From the NCBI GenBank assembly GCA_963795805.1, contig CAWCIV010000001.1, positions 248,001-312,000 on the forward strand: a DNA stretch of 64,000 bases, written 5' to 3'. Below are positions 50,350-59,120 of the stretch, piece after piece. The notes under the pieces were generated by a model, which worked only from the letters and a program-made list of their open reading frames with translations, was not told the DNA's origin and did not search any database. This stretch comes from JALYYC01 sp963795805 (lineage in GTDB: Bacteria > Chloroflexota > Dormibacteria > CF-121). Positions within the stretch are counted from its first letter, which is position 1. Every line of letters starts with the position of its first letter. The translations under genes were made by a program, and so were the position numbers.

Positions 50350-51114
50350 GTGGATGACTGGCATCGAGCCATCGCCTTCATGCGATCCCTCGACGAGCGA
50401 TGCGCCGAGGAGGTGGTCCCTTTTCCCTGGGGTCGGGCCTTCACCAATCGGACCCTGGCCACCGCGCCCGACCTCAATTACCTGGTCACCCAGGGGCCGT
50501 TGTCTGGCGTCACGGCCCCGGACCTGGCCGGCGAGTGCGAGCGCATCCAGGCGCCCGCCCGGATCGCTTTCCGCCGCGTCAATGTCGATCATGAGGAGGC
50601 GGCCCAACGGTTGATCGCGCCGTTTGTGACGCTCGGCTTTACAGCCGAACGCTTTTGCGTCATGGTTCGCCATCAATCGCCCGACCGAGCAGTGGAGACC
50701 GGCCGGGTCACCCAGGTCGATTGGGAAACCTACCGGCTCGGCCGGAGGCAGGAAATCGAATCGTGGGCGCCTACGACGCTGATCGCGGAGCAGGCGCTGG
50801 CCAAGCAGGAGCTGACTCGCCGAATCCTGGACACGACCTATTACGCGGTGCTGCAGGATGGTGCTCCGGTCTCCTTCTGTGAAGTGCGACGAGAGGGGAG
50901 CGCGGCGCAGATCGAGTTCGTCGAAACGCTGGCCCCGTATCGCCGGCGCGGACTGGCCAGGCAGGTCGTAACCGCCGCCCTCGATGCGGTTCGAGCGGTT
51001 CCATTCGTCTTCCTGGTTGCGGATCTCTTCGACTGGCCCCAGCACTTCTACAAGCGGCTCGGGTTCGAGACGGTCGGGATTGAATCGCGTTTCATGCGCC
51101 ACCTCCATGTCTGA
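50350..51114 (+). CDS. GNAT-family acetyltransferase
   Basis: A 254-residue GNAT protein with an N-terminal GNAT-like half (residues 1-110, without an acetyl-CoA loop) and a C-terminal catalytic GNAT fold: YYAVLQDGAPVSFCEVRREG, then ETLAPYRRRGLARQVVTAAL (acetyl-CoA loop) and FYKRLGFETVG. The substrate is unknown. It starts at GTG 50350, 15 bases after the oxidoreductase stop, and its end overlaps the methyltransferase ATG by eight bases, so the two are cotranscribed. Confidence 0.82.
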   Translation: MDDWHRAIAFMRSLDERCAEEVVPFPWGRAFTNRTLATAPDLNYLVTQGPLSGVTAPDLAGECERIQAPARIAFRRVNVDHEEAAQRLIAPFVTLGFTAERFCVMVRHQSPDRAVETGRVTQVDWETYRLGRRQEIESWAPTTLIAEQALAKQELTRRILDTTYYAVLQDGAPVSFCEVRREGSAAQIEFVETLAPYRRRGLARQVVTAALDAVRAVPFVFLVADLFDWPQHFYKRLGFETVGIESRFMRHLHV

Positions 51115-51841
51115 GCCGGAGTCGCTCCGCCAGGAGTGGGAGTCAGAGGCGGAAAATTGGGTCCGCTGGGCTCGCAAGCCCGGCCACGACAGCTACTGGC
51201 GCTACCATCGTGATGCCTTTTTCAGCCTTGTTCCTGAGCCCGGTCGGCTGACCCTGGACATTGGGTGCGGCGAGGGCCGGGTCGCTCGAGACCTGAAAGC
51301 CCAGGGGCACCGGGTGATCGCTGCCGATGCGTCGGCGACGATGGTCCGCTACGCAGCCGAGGCCGATCCCTCGATGGAGGTCCACGTTTCCGATGCGGCT
51401 CACCTTCCCTTCGCGGACGGGATCGCGGATCTTGTAATCAGTTTTATGTCACTGCAGGACACCGATGATATGGGCGGGGCGGTGCTCGAGGCCGCGCGCG
51501 TGCTGATGTCGGACGGCCGCTATTGCGTCGCCGTGGTCCATCCCATGAACTCGGCCGGTTCATTTGTTGATGGCGATGAGGGTTCCCCCTTCGTGATTGA
51601 AGGCGACTATTTCACCCGGCGTCGGTACAGCGATCGGCTGGAGCGGGACGGCCTTGGCCTGACTATTCACAGCGACCACCGCCCGCTTCAGGACTATGCC
51701 AGGGCATTGGAAGAAGCCAACTTCGTCATTGAGGCGATTCGGGAGTCCACGGTCAGCGAGGAGTCGGTGCGCGAGCGGTCAGCAAGCGCTCGATGGCGGC
51801 GGGTGCCGCTCTTTCTCGACCTGCGCGCCCGAAAGCGCTAG
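51107..51841 (+). CDS. Class I SAM-dependent methyltransferase
   Basis: A 244-residue UbiE/Methyltransf_11-type enzyme. Motif I is TLDIGCGEGRVARDLKAQGH, motif II acidic DASATMV, motif III VSDAAHLPFADGIADLVISF. There is no strong specificity clue. ATG at 51107 lies inside the GNAT gene (eight-base overlap), and the frame is open further upstream but unlike a methyltransferase. The C-terminal basic end (LFLDLRARKR) is family-like. Confidence 0.85.
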   Translation: MSEPESLRQEWESEAENWVRWARKPGHDSYWRYHRDAFFSLVPEPGRLTLDIGCGEGRVARDLKAQGHRVIAADASATMVRYAAEADPSMEVHVSDAAHLPFADGIADLVISFMSLQDTDDMGGAVLEAARVLMSDGRYCVAVVHPMNSAGSFVDGDEGSPFVIEGDYFTRRRYSDRLERDGLGLTIHSDHRPLQDYARALEEANFVIEAIRESTVSEESVRERSASARWRRVPLFLDLRARKR

Positions 51842-51869
51842 GGTCGTCGGAACCGGTACGATCGGCGTC

Positions 51870-53120
51870 ATGGGGGGTCCCACGACGGTCGATCTTGACC
51901 TCGCCTCGGTTCGGCAGCAGTTTCCGGCCCTTGGCCTGCGTGTGAATGGCGATCGGGTCGTCTACCTGGACAACCCGGCCGGGACCCAGGTCCCCCAGCG
52001 GGTCATCGACCGCACCGCCGAGTACTGGCAGACGATGAATGCCAACCACGGCGGCGAGTTCGTCACGAGCGCGCGATCAGATGCGCGGCTTGACCAGGTC
52101 CGCCGCGCCGCGACCGCATTTCTCAACGCCGCTTCACCTGACGAGGTGGTGTTTGGCGCCAACATGACCACGCTGACCTTCGCCTTCAGCCGGGCGATCG
52201 CCCGCGAGCTCAAGCCCGGCGACGAGATCGTCGTCACCAGGCTGGAGCATGATGGAAACGTCTCGCCCTGGCTGGCTCTGCAAGAGCAGGGCGTGCGTGT
52301 TCGCATCGCGGACATCACGGTTCCGGAATGCCGCCTCGACATGGACGATCTGGCCAGGCAGATCACGCCCAGGACCCGCCTCGTAGCGGTCACGCACGCG
52401 TCCAATGCCGTCGGCACGATCCCGGACCTGAAAGCTGTGGCGAGGCTCGCCCACGCGGTGGGCGCCTGGCTCTGGGTGGACGCGGTCCATTACGGACCGC
52501 ATGGGTTGATCGACGTCCAGGCGATCCCCTGTGACTTTCTCGTCTGTTCCTCCTACAAGTTCTATGGACCGCACCTGGGGATCCTCTACGGACGACGCGA
52601 TCTCCTGGCGCGATTGCATCCGTACAAAGTGCGGCCGGCGAGTGATGAGCTGCCAAGCCGCTGGGAGACGGGGACGCCGAACCTCGAGTGCTTGAGCGGG
52701 CTCCTCGGAGCATTGGAATACCTGGCAGGCGTTGGCGGGTCAGAGCAGGTCGATCGAGCCGCAATCGAGGCGGCGATGGTCCGCATCCAGGCGCACGAGC
52801 GCGCGCTTGCCGCACGGCTCATCGATGGCCTGGGGCGCCTTGCGGGGATTCAACTGTTCGGCATCACCGACCTGGGTAGGCTCGAGGAGCGGGTGCCGAC
52901 GATCTCAGTGACCTGGCCCCCGCACCGTCCGGAAGGTCTGGCCCGTTGGCTCGCGGAACGGCAGATCTTCACCTGGCACGGCGACCATTACGCGACCGAG
53001 TTGATGCGCCGCCTTGGACTGGAGGCGACGGGGGGGACGCTGCGCATCGGAATCGCCCACTACAACACGGCGAGCGAGGTTGACCTTGTACTCGAGGTCC
53101 TGGCAGGCTATCCGGGGTAG
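51870..53120 (+). CDS. Cysteine-desulfurase-like class V aminotransferase
   Basis: A 416-residue PLP-dependent fold-type I enzyme of the CsdA-like (TIGR01976) subfamily. It begins QFPALGLRVNGDRVVYLDNP and has ANHGGEFVTSARSDARLDQV. The PLP lysine lies in CDFLVCSSYKFYGPHLGILY, after LWVDAVHYGPHGLID. It lacks an obvious desulfurase Cys loop (its C-terminal loop reads ATGGTLRIGIAHYN), so a different lyase or aminotransferase role is possible. The ATG at 51870 follows the methyltransferase by 29 bases. Confidence 0.82.
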   Translation: MGGPTTVDLDLASVRQQFPALGLRVNGDRVVYLDNPAGTQVPQRVIDRTAEYWQTMNANHGGEFVTSARSDARLDQVRRAATAFLNAASPDEVVFGANMTTLTFAFSRAIARELKPGDEIVVTRLEHDGNVSPWLALQEQGVRVRIADITVPECRLDMDDLARQITPRTRLVAVTHASNAVGTIPDLKAVARLAHAVGAWLWVDAVHYGPHGLIDVQAIPCDFLVCSSYKFYGPHLGILYGRRDLLARLHPYKVRPASDELPSRWETGTPNLECLSGLLGALEYLAGVGGSEQVDRAAIEAAMVRIQAHERALAARLIDGLGRLAGIQLFGITDLGRLEERVPTISVTWPPHRPEGLARWLAERQIFTWHGDHYATELMRRLGLEATGGTLRIGIAHYNTASEVDLVLEVLAGYPG

Positions 53121-54162
53121 TCGGCGGCGAGTCGCGATCCTCACCACGGGGCTACTTCTGGTGGGCATGCTTCTACCGGCGCCGGCCGTGCGCCAGGCGC
53201 AAGCGGTGTCGCGACTGGCGTTAGTTCCTGGCGCAGCAACCCTTCCGGCTGCGATCGCCGTGGCCGACCCCCACCGGACAGCCCTGGGGCCCGCCAGTCC
53301 GCCTCCGGTACCTCGCCTCGTCCTGGGAGCGAGCACGAGCCAGCCGGTCGTTGCCCTCAGCTTCGATCTCGACATGACGCCCGACATGGCTGCGCAGTGG
53401 CGGCGCGGGGCGGTTCCAACCTGGATCAACCAGGATGCGCTTTCCGTGCTGCGCAACACCGGCACGCACGCGACCCTGTTCATGACCGGGATGTGGGCCG
53501 AGCTCTACCCTCAGCTGGCTCGCGGCCTGGCGCTCGATTCGAATTTTGAGATCGCGAACCACAGCTACTCCCATCCGGCGTTTCACCGTCCGTGTTATGG
53601 CCTCGCTGGGCTGGGTCCGAGCAGCGCCGCCTGGCAGTTGGCGTATTCCCAGACGGTCATCAGCCGGGTCACCGGCGTAACCCCGAGCTATTTTCGATTC
53701 CCCGGCGGTTGCTACGACCCGCCAGCACTCGATGCGGTACACGCCGCTGGTTTGATCCCGGTCGGGTGGACCGTCAATGGAATGGACGCCTTCAATCCGA
53801 ACGCGGTGGGCGTCGCCTCGACCGTTCTGGCGCAGGTCAGGCCGGGCGGAATCGTGCTGATGCATCTGCAGGGTGGGGCCAATGCGCCCGCGACCGGGAC
53901 GGCCTTGCGGATGATCATCCCCGTCCTCCGCCAGCGGGGCTACCGGTTCGTCACCGTGGGCGAGTTGCTGCGCATGGGACCGGCCCTGCAGCCGAGCGGC
54001 GGTCGAGAGGTGGTCGAGGCCTTGCAGCCGGCGCCCCCACCGGCCGCAGCGCCGGTCCGGCAATCCGCGGCCACCTGGGGAATCGCAACCACGCACCCGA
54101 GCTGGCTGCCCCGCCCCTGCTGGCGATGGGATCCGCGGCTCCGGGTCTGGGTCCGCTGCTGA
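53086..54162 (+). CDS. Polysaccharide deacetylase (NodB-like) exported protein
   Basis: About 358 residues. The TTG at 53086, with GAGG upstream, gives a basic start and signal segment (RRRVAILTTGLLLVGMLLP). The NodB domain follows: motif 1 is VALSFDLDMTPDM (Asp-Leu-Asp instead of the usual Asp-Asp), motif 2 is NHSYSHPAFHR, motif 3 is YFRFPGGCYDPPAL, and a late VLMHLQGGANAP. It would deacetylate GlcNAc or MurNAc in wall polysaccharides. Overlap with the previous gene is 35 bases. A later GTG at 53159 would truncate the signal peptide. The C-terminus is Pro/Ala/Gln-rich. Confidence 0.78.
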   Translation: MYSRSWQAIRGSRRRVAILTTGLLLVGMLLPAPAVRQAQAVSRLALVPGAATLPAAIAVADPHRTALGPASPPPVPRLVLGASTSQPVVALSFDLDMTPDMAAQWRRGAVPTWINQDALSVLRNTGTHATLFMTGMWAELYPQLARGLALDSNFEIANHSYSHPAFHRPCYGLAGLGPSSAAWQLAYSQTVISRVTGVTPSYFRFPGGCYDPPALDAVHAAGLIPVGWTVNGMDAFNPNAVGVASTVLAQVRPGGIVLMHLQGGANAPATGTALRMIIPVLRQRGYRFVTVGELLRMGPALQPSGGREVVEALQPAPPPAAAPVRQSAATWGIATTHPSWLPRPCWRWDPRLRVWVRC

Positions 54163-54163
54163 G

Positions 54164-55000
54164 TCAGGCGCTGATCAAGAGGACGCCGCCGAAAGCAAGC
54201 GCCAGTCCGGCCTGCTGCGCCCGGCCGAGGCGTTCGCCGAGGAAGATTCGGGCGAGCACGACCGTCACGGCGGGATATAGCGAAGCCAGAATCGCGATCA
54301 GGCTGAGGAGCGCGGCGGTCGTGGCGATCGCATAAAGAATGTCAGCGCCGACGTCGAGGGTCCCGATGAGGCTCAACCCTGGCAGGTCGGACGGCCGCAA
54401 TCGGAGCCTCGAGCGAAAGACGAGCCCCACCAGCATGAGCACCGCGACACTGCTGACTCGATTCACGACGACGGCCCAGACCGGGTCCGGCCGGCTGGCG
54501 TCCCGCAGCGCGAGTAGGAATATGCCGAAGGCCAGCGCGGCGAGCATCGCCAGTCCGACCCCGGGGCCGAGCCGTCTGCCCGTGATCGGGCTCCGCCGGT
54601 CGAACGAGAGCAGGATGATGCCGGTCAGCGCCAGCCCGGCGCCGATGAGCTGGACAAGCCGCGGGCGTTCGCCGCGCAGGAGTCCGGCAGCCAGGGGCAC
54701 GATCGGCGCGGTGGCCGCGATCGCGGCCACGATGCTGACAACACCGACCGCCATCCCCCGATAGAGCGCGGCCAACCCGATCAGTCCGCTGATCCCGGCA
54801 ACCGCCGCCTCGAGGGTCCAGACGCCGGGCGAGAACGGGACCTGCCTGGCCCACATCAACCCGAGCATCAGGATGAGTGCCGGGCCCTGCGAGAAGAGGA
54901 GCACGGGTAGGACGCTGAGGCGTCGGGCCTTCTGACCGCCCATGAAGTCGGCGATCCCCCACGTGATACTGGCGCAGAGCGCCAGCACGATTGCGCTCAG
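54164..55000 (-). CDS. EamA-family (DMT) transporter
   Basis: A 278-residue drug/metabolite transporter with ten transmembrane helices in two EamA repeats (ASITWGIADFMGG in the first, LGIFLLALRDASRPDP-like linker, LYAIATTAALLSLIAILASL in the second). The CTG at 55000 overlaps the DedA-RDD stop (CTGA) and yields the standard start LSAIVLALCASITWGIADF; a GTG at 54988 would shorten it by four residues. The substrate could be a metabolite or an amino-acid derivative. It is coupled to the DedA-RDD gene. Confidence 0.82.
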   Translation of the reverse strand: MSAIVLALCASITWGIADFMGGQKARRLSVLPVLLFSQGPALILMLGLMWARQVPFSPGVWTLEAAVAGISGLIGLAALYRGMAVGVVSIVAAIAATAPIVPLAAGLLRGERPRLVQLIGAGLALTGIILLSFDRRSPITGRRLGPGVGLAMLAALAFGIFLLALRDASRPDPVWAVVVNRVSSVAVLMLVGLVFRSRLRLRPSDLPGLSLIGTLDVGADILYAIATTAALLSLIAILASLYPAVTVVLARIFLGERLGRAQQAGLALAFGGVLLISA

Positions 55001-56100
55001 TGTGCGACCCGACGAACGGTGGTTGCGGCGGCGATGTCGCCGACCCGCTGGCGCCTGCGCCCGACGACGAGCAGGACCGCGTCGGCGGCCCACAGGGGAG
55101 GGATGATGCCGAGGAGGTTGCGGATGACGGCGCGCCACCAGCCCGGGACGCCACCAGCCGGGCCGTAGACGGAGATGCCCATCATCCGCTTGCCGACCGT
55201 CTGGCCGGAACGAGCTTCCAGAGGAATCCGGTAGAGCAGCGTGATGGCGATCAGGATCCCGATGCCCTCCGGGTCGAGCAGGGCCTCGTTTCTCGCCACC
55301 CCGGTGACGGCCGTCAGGACGTAGACCGTCGCGGCGACGATCAGCAGAAGGTCGATAAAGCCCGCCCACAGGCGGCGCACAAGCGGATATTGCCGCCATC
55401 GCGCGTCGGCACCGTGCTGCCATGGAAGGGCGGCTTCGATGGCGTCGGCCATGTCACGGCGGACTCCGAGCACGATTGGTTCCATGGCGGAGAGGGCGCC
55501 GCGCCGCGCCAGTGTCCGCACCGAGAGAATGACCGCGACCGCTGCCAGGCCGGCGACGATCAGGACGAAGAGGCGGTGTTCGGCTCGATGGAAAAGACTG
55601 ACTGCCGGTTGTCCGGCCAGGGCGCCCAACCCGACGAAGACACCGGTGTAGATGACGACGGACGGGACCAGCCCGAGGGCGAAGGTCAGGCGCGGCATTC
55701 GGCTGACGCCGGCGACCTGCGTCGTGGAAATCCGAAGCCCGGGAAAAAGTCGGCCAACGAACACCGCGCGGGCGCCTCCGCGACGGAGCATGTGGGTGGC
55801 GCGATCGAGCGCGCCGCGAAAATGCAAGGCGTCCGCGGCTTTCAGCAGCGCGGCGCGCCCGACAAGCGCAAACACCTCGCGGCCAACCATCGCGCCGACC
55901 GTGATCGCGACCAGCAGCGTCGCCACCATTGGCACCGGCTCGACGGTATCGCTGGCGATGGCGATTCCCGCGATCAGCAGCAGGAGATCTCCCGGGGCGA
56001 ATGGAATCGGGATGCCGGTTTCCTCGATGAAGAGCAGCCCGGCGATGACGACGATCAGGAGATCGCCGCTGAGGCTGGCAATGGAGGTGATCGGATTCAC
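54997..56100 (-). CDS. DedA domain fused to RDD domain
   Basis: A 367-residue membrane protein. The DedA part covers about 1-200 (EETGIPIPFAPGDLLLLIAG, then GARAVFVGRLFPGLRISTTQ with the conserved Arg). The RDD part begins near YPLVRRLWAGFIDLLLIVA (Arg-Asp region), and ends with SGQTVGKRMMGISVYGPAGG. DedA members are polyisoprenoid/lipid carriers or flippases; RDD proteins include Na+/H+ exchangers. The start is ATG at 56100. It shares homology with the DedA at 29592-31454, but its partner modules differ. It precedes and overlaps the EamA gene. Confidence 0.82.
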   Translation of the reverse strand: MNPITSIASLSGDLLIVVIAGLLFIEETGIPIPFAPGDLLLLIAGIAIASDTVEPVPMVATLLVAITVGAMVGREVFALVGRAALLKAADALHFRGALDRATHMLRRGGARAVFVGRLFPGLRISTTQVAGVSRMPRLTFALGLVPSVVIYTGVFVGLGALAGQPAVSLFHRAEHRLFVLIVAGLAAVAVILSVRTLARRGALSAMEPIVLGVRRDMADAIEAALPWQHGADARWRQYPLVRRLWAGFIDLLLIVAATVYVLTAVTGVARNEALLDPEGIGILIAITLLYRIPLEARSGQTVGKRMMGISVYGPAGGVPGWWRAVIRNLLGIIPPLWAADAVLLVVGRRRQRVGDIAAATTVRRVAH

Positions 56101-56122
56101 GATCTGCCTCCGTGGGTTCGTC

Positions 56123-57727
56123 TCAGTCGAGTAGCTCGCGAATTAGAGGGATCGGGAGGTTGCCACACGCGAGGAATCCGTCGTGAAACGCTTTCATCGA
56201 ATAGCCGGAGCGAGCCTCATGGTCTCGACGTAGCTCGTAGATCAGGAGCTTGCCCAGGGTATAGGTCAGGTAGAGCGGATCCCAGGCGCCGCGCGTGGCT
56301 TCCCGCGTGGCCGGCAACTCACTCTGGAACCCGATCTCCATGAAGACCTCCACCGCCTCTCGCATCGTCATGCCCTGGCAGTGCAAGCCGAGGGCGACCA
56401 GGGCCCGGCAATCACGGAGCAGGGCATCCGCCTTTTGCGCCAGCTCGGCCCGAGGGTCTTCCGAAAAACCGGCTTCGATCATCATCTCCTCGCAGTAATG
56501 GGCGTAGCCCTCGCCGGTACCCTGCACCCAGAAGACCTGGCGGGTGAGTGAGGACGCGCGCCGCTCGTGCAGTGCCTGGACGTAGTGCCCGGGATAGGCT
56601 TCGTGGATCGAGACGTTGCGCAGCACCGGGTAGTTGAGATAGCGAAGCCACTCCTCGGCCTTTGCCGGGCCCCAGGCTGGCGTCGGCACCGTGACGTAGT
56701 AGTAGCTCTCGGTCGCCGTCGACTCCAGTGGCCCGGCGCTATCGAGAGCGGCGCTGATGTAGGAGGCGTAGGCAGGCGTCGGCCTGACGAGGCACCGGAC
56801 CTCGGATGGGATCGAGAGCAGGTCGCGCTCGACCACGAACTGCCGGATCGACTCCAGCATCCCGCTGACGTCATCGATGAGGCTCCCGACGCTCGCGTGG
56901 TCGCGTTCCAGCTCCGCGAGCGCGCCGCGGATCCCCTGGCCCGGGGCGATCCTGGTGGCCAGCTCCGTCGCCCGTGCCGTATTGCGCTCGACGTCTGCCC
57001 GAACCATCCGCTCCAGGCGCGCGACGGGGAGATCGACCATCTCTCGTACCGTCAGGATTCGCTCGAAGCGCTCGCTCCCGAGCGGATCGTGCTCGTGCGC
57101 GTCCGAGCGCCGGGAGCGGAGGAACTCGCTGAATGCGCGCACCTGGGCGGCGGCCTCGTCGATCCCGGCGAGGGTGGCCGGGTCGCCGGCGGCGGCGGTC
57201 CGGACGTCGCCTTCGAGGTAGTCGGCCTGGCCGTCGGCGGCCTCGATCGCGATCGTGAGGTTTGGGCCGGGCAGCGACAGCGCGAGGTTGTCGCGCGCGG
57301 CCTCGAGGTATCCCGCGTATCCGCCCAGGTGCTGGCGAAGGCTGGCCAGCCGTGCCCGCAGCGGGGCGTACTCACGCTTGAGGTAGGAACTGACGTCCAG
57401 CTCCGAGCCCGACCCCGCATAGAAGAGCGGATCGGTGAAGGGCGTTCGCTGCTCGGTCAGTTCGAATTGGCTCGCCTGCAACTGCGCCGTCAGGGCGCGG
57501 CGGTCGATGTCCTCACCAGGTTTCAGGTGCTTAGCCTCGGCCAGGACCCCTAACTGGCCGGCGATCTCGCTGGCGCGCGCCGCGATCGCGGTCGCGGAAA
57601 CGTCGCCAACGATCCCGTCATAGGCATGGTCCCCGACGACGCGGGCATGCGCTGGAGCGAAGCGAAATACCCCATCGATGACGGCGCGCTCGATCGCGGT
57701 CCAGGCAGGCACGCCGGCCTCAGCCAT
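56123..57727 (-). CDS. DUF885-family metallopeptidase-like protein
   Basis: A 534-residue helical protein of the DUF885 family, related to thermophilic carboxypeptidases. The zinc-binding motif NVSIHEAYPGHYVQALHE (HEAYPGH), then GTGEGYAHYCEEMMIEAGF with the third ligand Glu, is complete. The N-terminal segment (FRFAPAHARVVGDHAYDG) is typical. The family probably cleaves peptides from the C-terminus. ATG at 57727 overlaps the small gene upstream by eight bases. The frame upstream of it is unrelated. Confidence 0.85.
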   Translation of the reverse strand: MAEAGVPAWTAIERAVIDGVFRFAPAHARVVGDHAYDGIVGDVSATAIAARASEIAGQLGVLAEAKHLKPGEDIDRRALTAQLQASQFELTEQRTPFTDPLFYAGSGSELDVSSYLKREYAPLRARLASLRQHLGGYAGYLEAARDNLALSLPGPNLTIAIEAADGQADYLEGDVRTAAAGDPATLAGIDEAAAQVRAFSEFLRSRRSDAHEHDPLGSERFERILTVREMVDLPVARLERMVRADVERNTARATELATRIAPGQGIRGALAELERDHASVGSLIDDVSGMLESIRQFVVERDLLSIPSEVRCLVRPTPAYASYISAALDSAGPLESTATESYYYVTVPTPAWGPAKAEEWLRYLNYPVLRNVSIHEAYPGHYVQALHERRASSLTRQVFWVQGTGEGYAHYCEEMMIEAGFSEDPRAELAQKADALLRDCRALVALGLHCQGMTMREAVEVFMEIGFQSELPATREATRGAWDPLYLTYTLGKLLIYELRRDHEARSGYSMKAFHDGFLACGNLPIPLIRELLD

Positions 57728-58019
57728 CCTTCTTGGGTCGCCGGGTGCCCCGCCGTTCCGCATGCGCGCGGAGGAATGTGTACGTCTTCTCGGCGGCATA
57801 ACCGCTCTCGAGGGCGTCCTGGATCCGCGGCCAGAACTCATCCTTTACCCAGTTACGCGCGATCAACACTTCGACCCCACTCAAGCGGAGATCGCCACGC
57901 TCCATCGCGGCGCTCGTGTCACCCGGCTGCAGCGCCCGTACGGCATCGAGTGCGAGATTGGGCAGCAGCCACGCCTGCGGAATCAGAACCTCCGCGCGTT
58001 TGCGGGGCTGCTCTGGCAC
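57720..58019 (-). CDS. Hypothetical protein (99 residues)
   Basis: A soluble protein with LIPQAWLLPNLALDAVRALQ, GDLRLSGVEVLIARNWVKDE and ALESGYAAEKTYTFLRAHAE, mainly helical with a basic end (RRGTRRPKKDG). No domain is recognised. It starts at GTG 58019 and its TGA overlaps the DUF885 gene start by eight bases, so it is the first gene of that operon. Divergent from the membrane gene at 58070 with 50 bases between. Confidence 0.6.
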   Translation of the reverse strand: MPEQPRKRAEVLIPQAWLLPNLALDAVRALQPGDTSAAMERGDLRLSGVEVLIARNWVKDEFWPRIQDALESGYAAEKTYTFLRAHAERRGTRRPKKDG

Positions 58020-58069
58020 GCAGAAACTATAGACGGCGCTCGCCGTCCGAGGGACGCTATGCTGCTGGT

Positions 58070-58501
58070 GTGGCGCTGCTTCGAACGTTCCATGTCTACG
58101 GGGCGATCTTCCTCCTCGGCGGCGTCAGCGCCCACGCGCTGCTCCGGCCGCTCGGGAGCCGCGCCGAGGCCGCCGCAAAAAAGGCGCTCTACGATCTCGC
58201 CTGGCGGATCCAGCTGACCATGGTCTACACCGGATCGGCGCTGGTCCTCGTCACCGGTCTGCTGCTGTGGGTCGGTCGCTACAAACTGTTCACGGGCTGG
58301 CTGTTGCTTGGCGTCCTGCTCTTCATCGCGGCAATGGGCCTGGACGGCGCATTTTTGAGTCCGAACCTCCGCCGAACGCGATCCGCCCTGATCGACAGCG
58401 CGGTGCCGGAAACGGCCGACGCGGCGGCGACCACGATCCAGGTCGTCTCGTGGTTCCTGCTCGTGGTGGTCGTCTTCCTGATGGTGGATCGGCCCTTCTG
58501 A
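58070..58501 (+). CDS. Four-helix membrane protein (DUF2269-like)
   Basis: A 143-residue protein with four transmembrane helices: FHVYGAIFLLGGVSAHALL, MVYTGSALVLVTGLLLWVG, TGWLLLGVLLFIAAMGLDG and VVSWFLLVVVVFLMVDRPF. The length and topology match DUF2269-type small integral membrane proteins, whose role is not known. GTG at 58070 is used because the first helix begins three residues later and no closer start exists. A long frame upstream is not coding. Confidence 0.65.
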   Translation: MALLRTFHVYGAIFLLGGVSAHALLRPLGSRAEAAAKKALYDLAWRIQLTMVYTGSALVLVTGLLLWVGRYKLFTGWLLLGVLLFIAAMGLDGAFLSPNLRRTRSALIDSAVPETADAAATTIQVVSWFLLVVVVFLMVDRPF

Positions 58502-58523
58502 GGACGCGGTCAACCCCGAGCTA

Positions 58524-59120
58524 ATGCCGAGCCTGGGCCCCGTGACCCTCACCGGCAGGCACGTGCTCCTCGAGCCGATGCGCGCGGAGCACGCGCCCGC
58601 TCTCCTGGAGGCAGGCCGGTCGACCGAGGTCTGGGAGTTCATGCCGGCACGGGCGATGGATGCGGAAAGCATGGATCGCTGGATGGCGAAGGCGCTGGCC
58701 ACCGAGGCCGCCGGCCGCGAGTATCCGTTTATCGTCCGGCAACGAGCGGACGGGGCGGTGATCGGGAGCACCCGGTATCTCGACGTTCAGGAGGAGGATC
58801 GCACCACCGAGATCGGGTGGACCTGGTACACCCCCGCCGCCTGGGGCACCGTGGTGAATCCGGAGGCGAAATATCTTCTGCTCCGCCACGCCTTCGAAGA
58901 GTGGCGCGCGATCCGGGTCGCGCTCAAGACCGACATCCGCAACCTGCACTCACAGGCGGCCATCAAGAAGCTTGGCGCCGTCTTCGAGGGAACGCTCCGC
59001 AACCAGCGGATTCGCCCGGACGGCACCTACCGCCATACGCCGATTTACTCGATCATCGAAAGCGAGTGGCCCGGGGTCAAGCGCGCCCTTGAGAACCGGC
59101 TGGCTGGAAATGGCGCCTAG
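58524..59120 (+). CDS. RimJ/RimL-type GNAT acetyltransferase
   Basis: A 198-residue GNAT of the RimJ/L group. It starts with TGRHVLLEPMRAEHAPALLE, has GSTRYLDVQEEDRTTEIGWT and the acetyl-CoA region PEAKYLLLRHAFEEW, and ends VFEGTLRNQRIRPDGTYRHT (AIKKLGAVFEG). RimL-like enzymes acetylate protein N-termini or small amines. The ATG at 58524 lies 23 bases after the membrane protein. It converges on the gene at 59117 with a four-base overlap. Confidence 0.85.
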   Translation: MPSLGPVTLTGRHVLLEPMRAEHAPALLEAGRSTEVWEFMPARAMDAESMDRWMAKALATEAAGREYPFIVRQRADGAVIGSTRYLDVQEEDRTTEIGWTWYTPAAWGTVVNPEAKYLLLRHAFEEWRAIRVALKTDIRNLHSQAAIKKLGAVFEGTLRNQRIRPDGTYRHTPIYSIIESEWPGVKRALENRLAGNGA

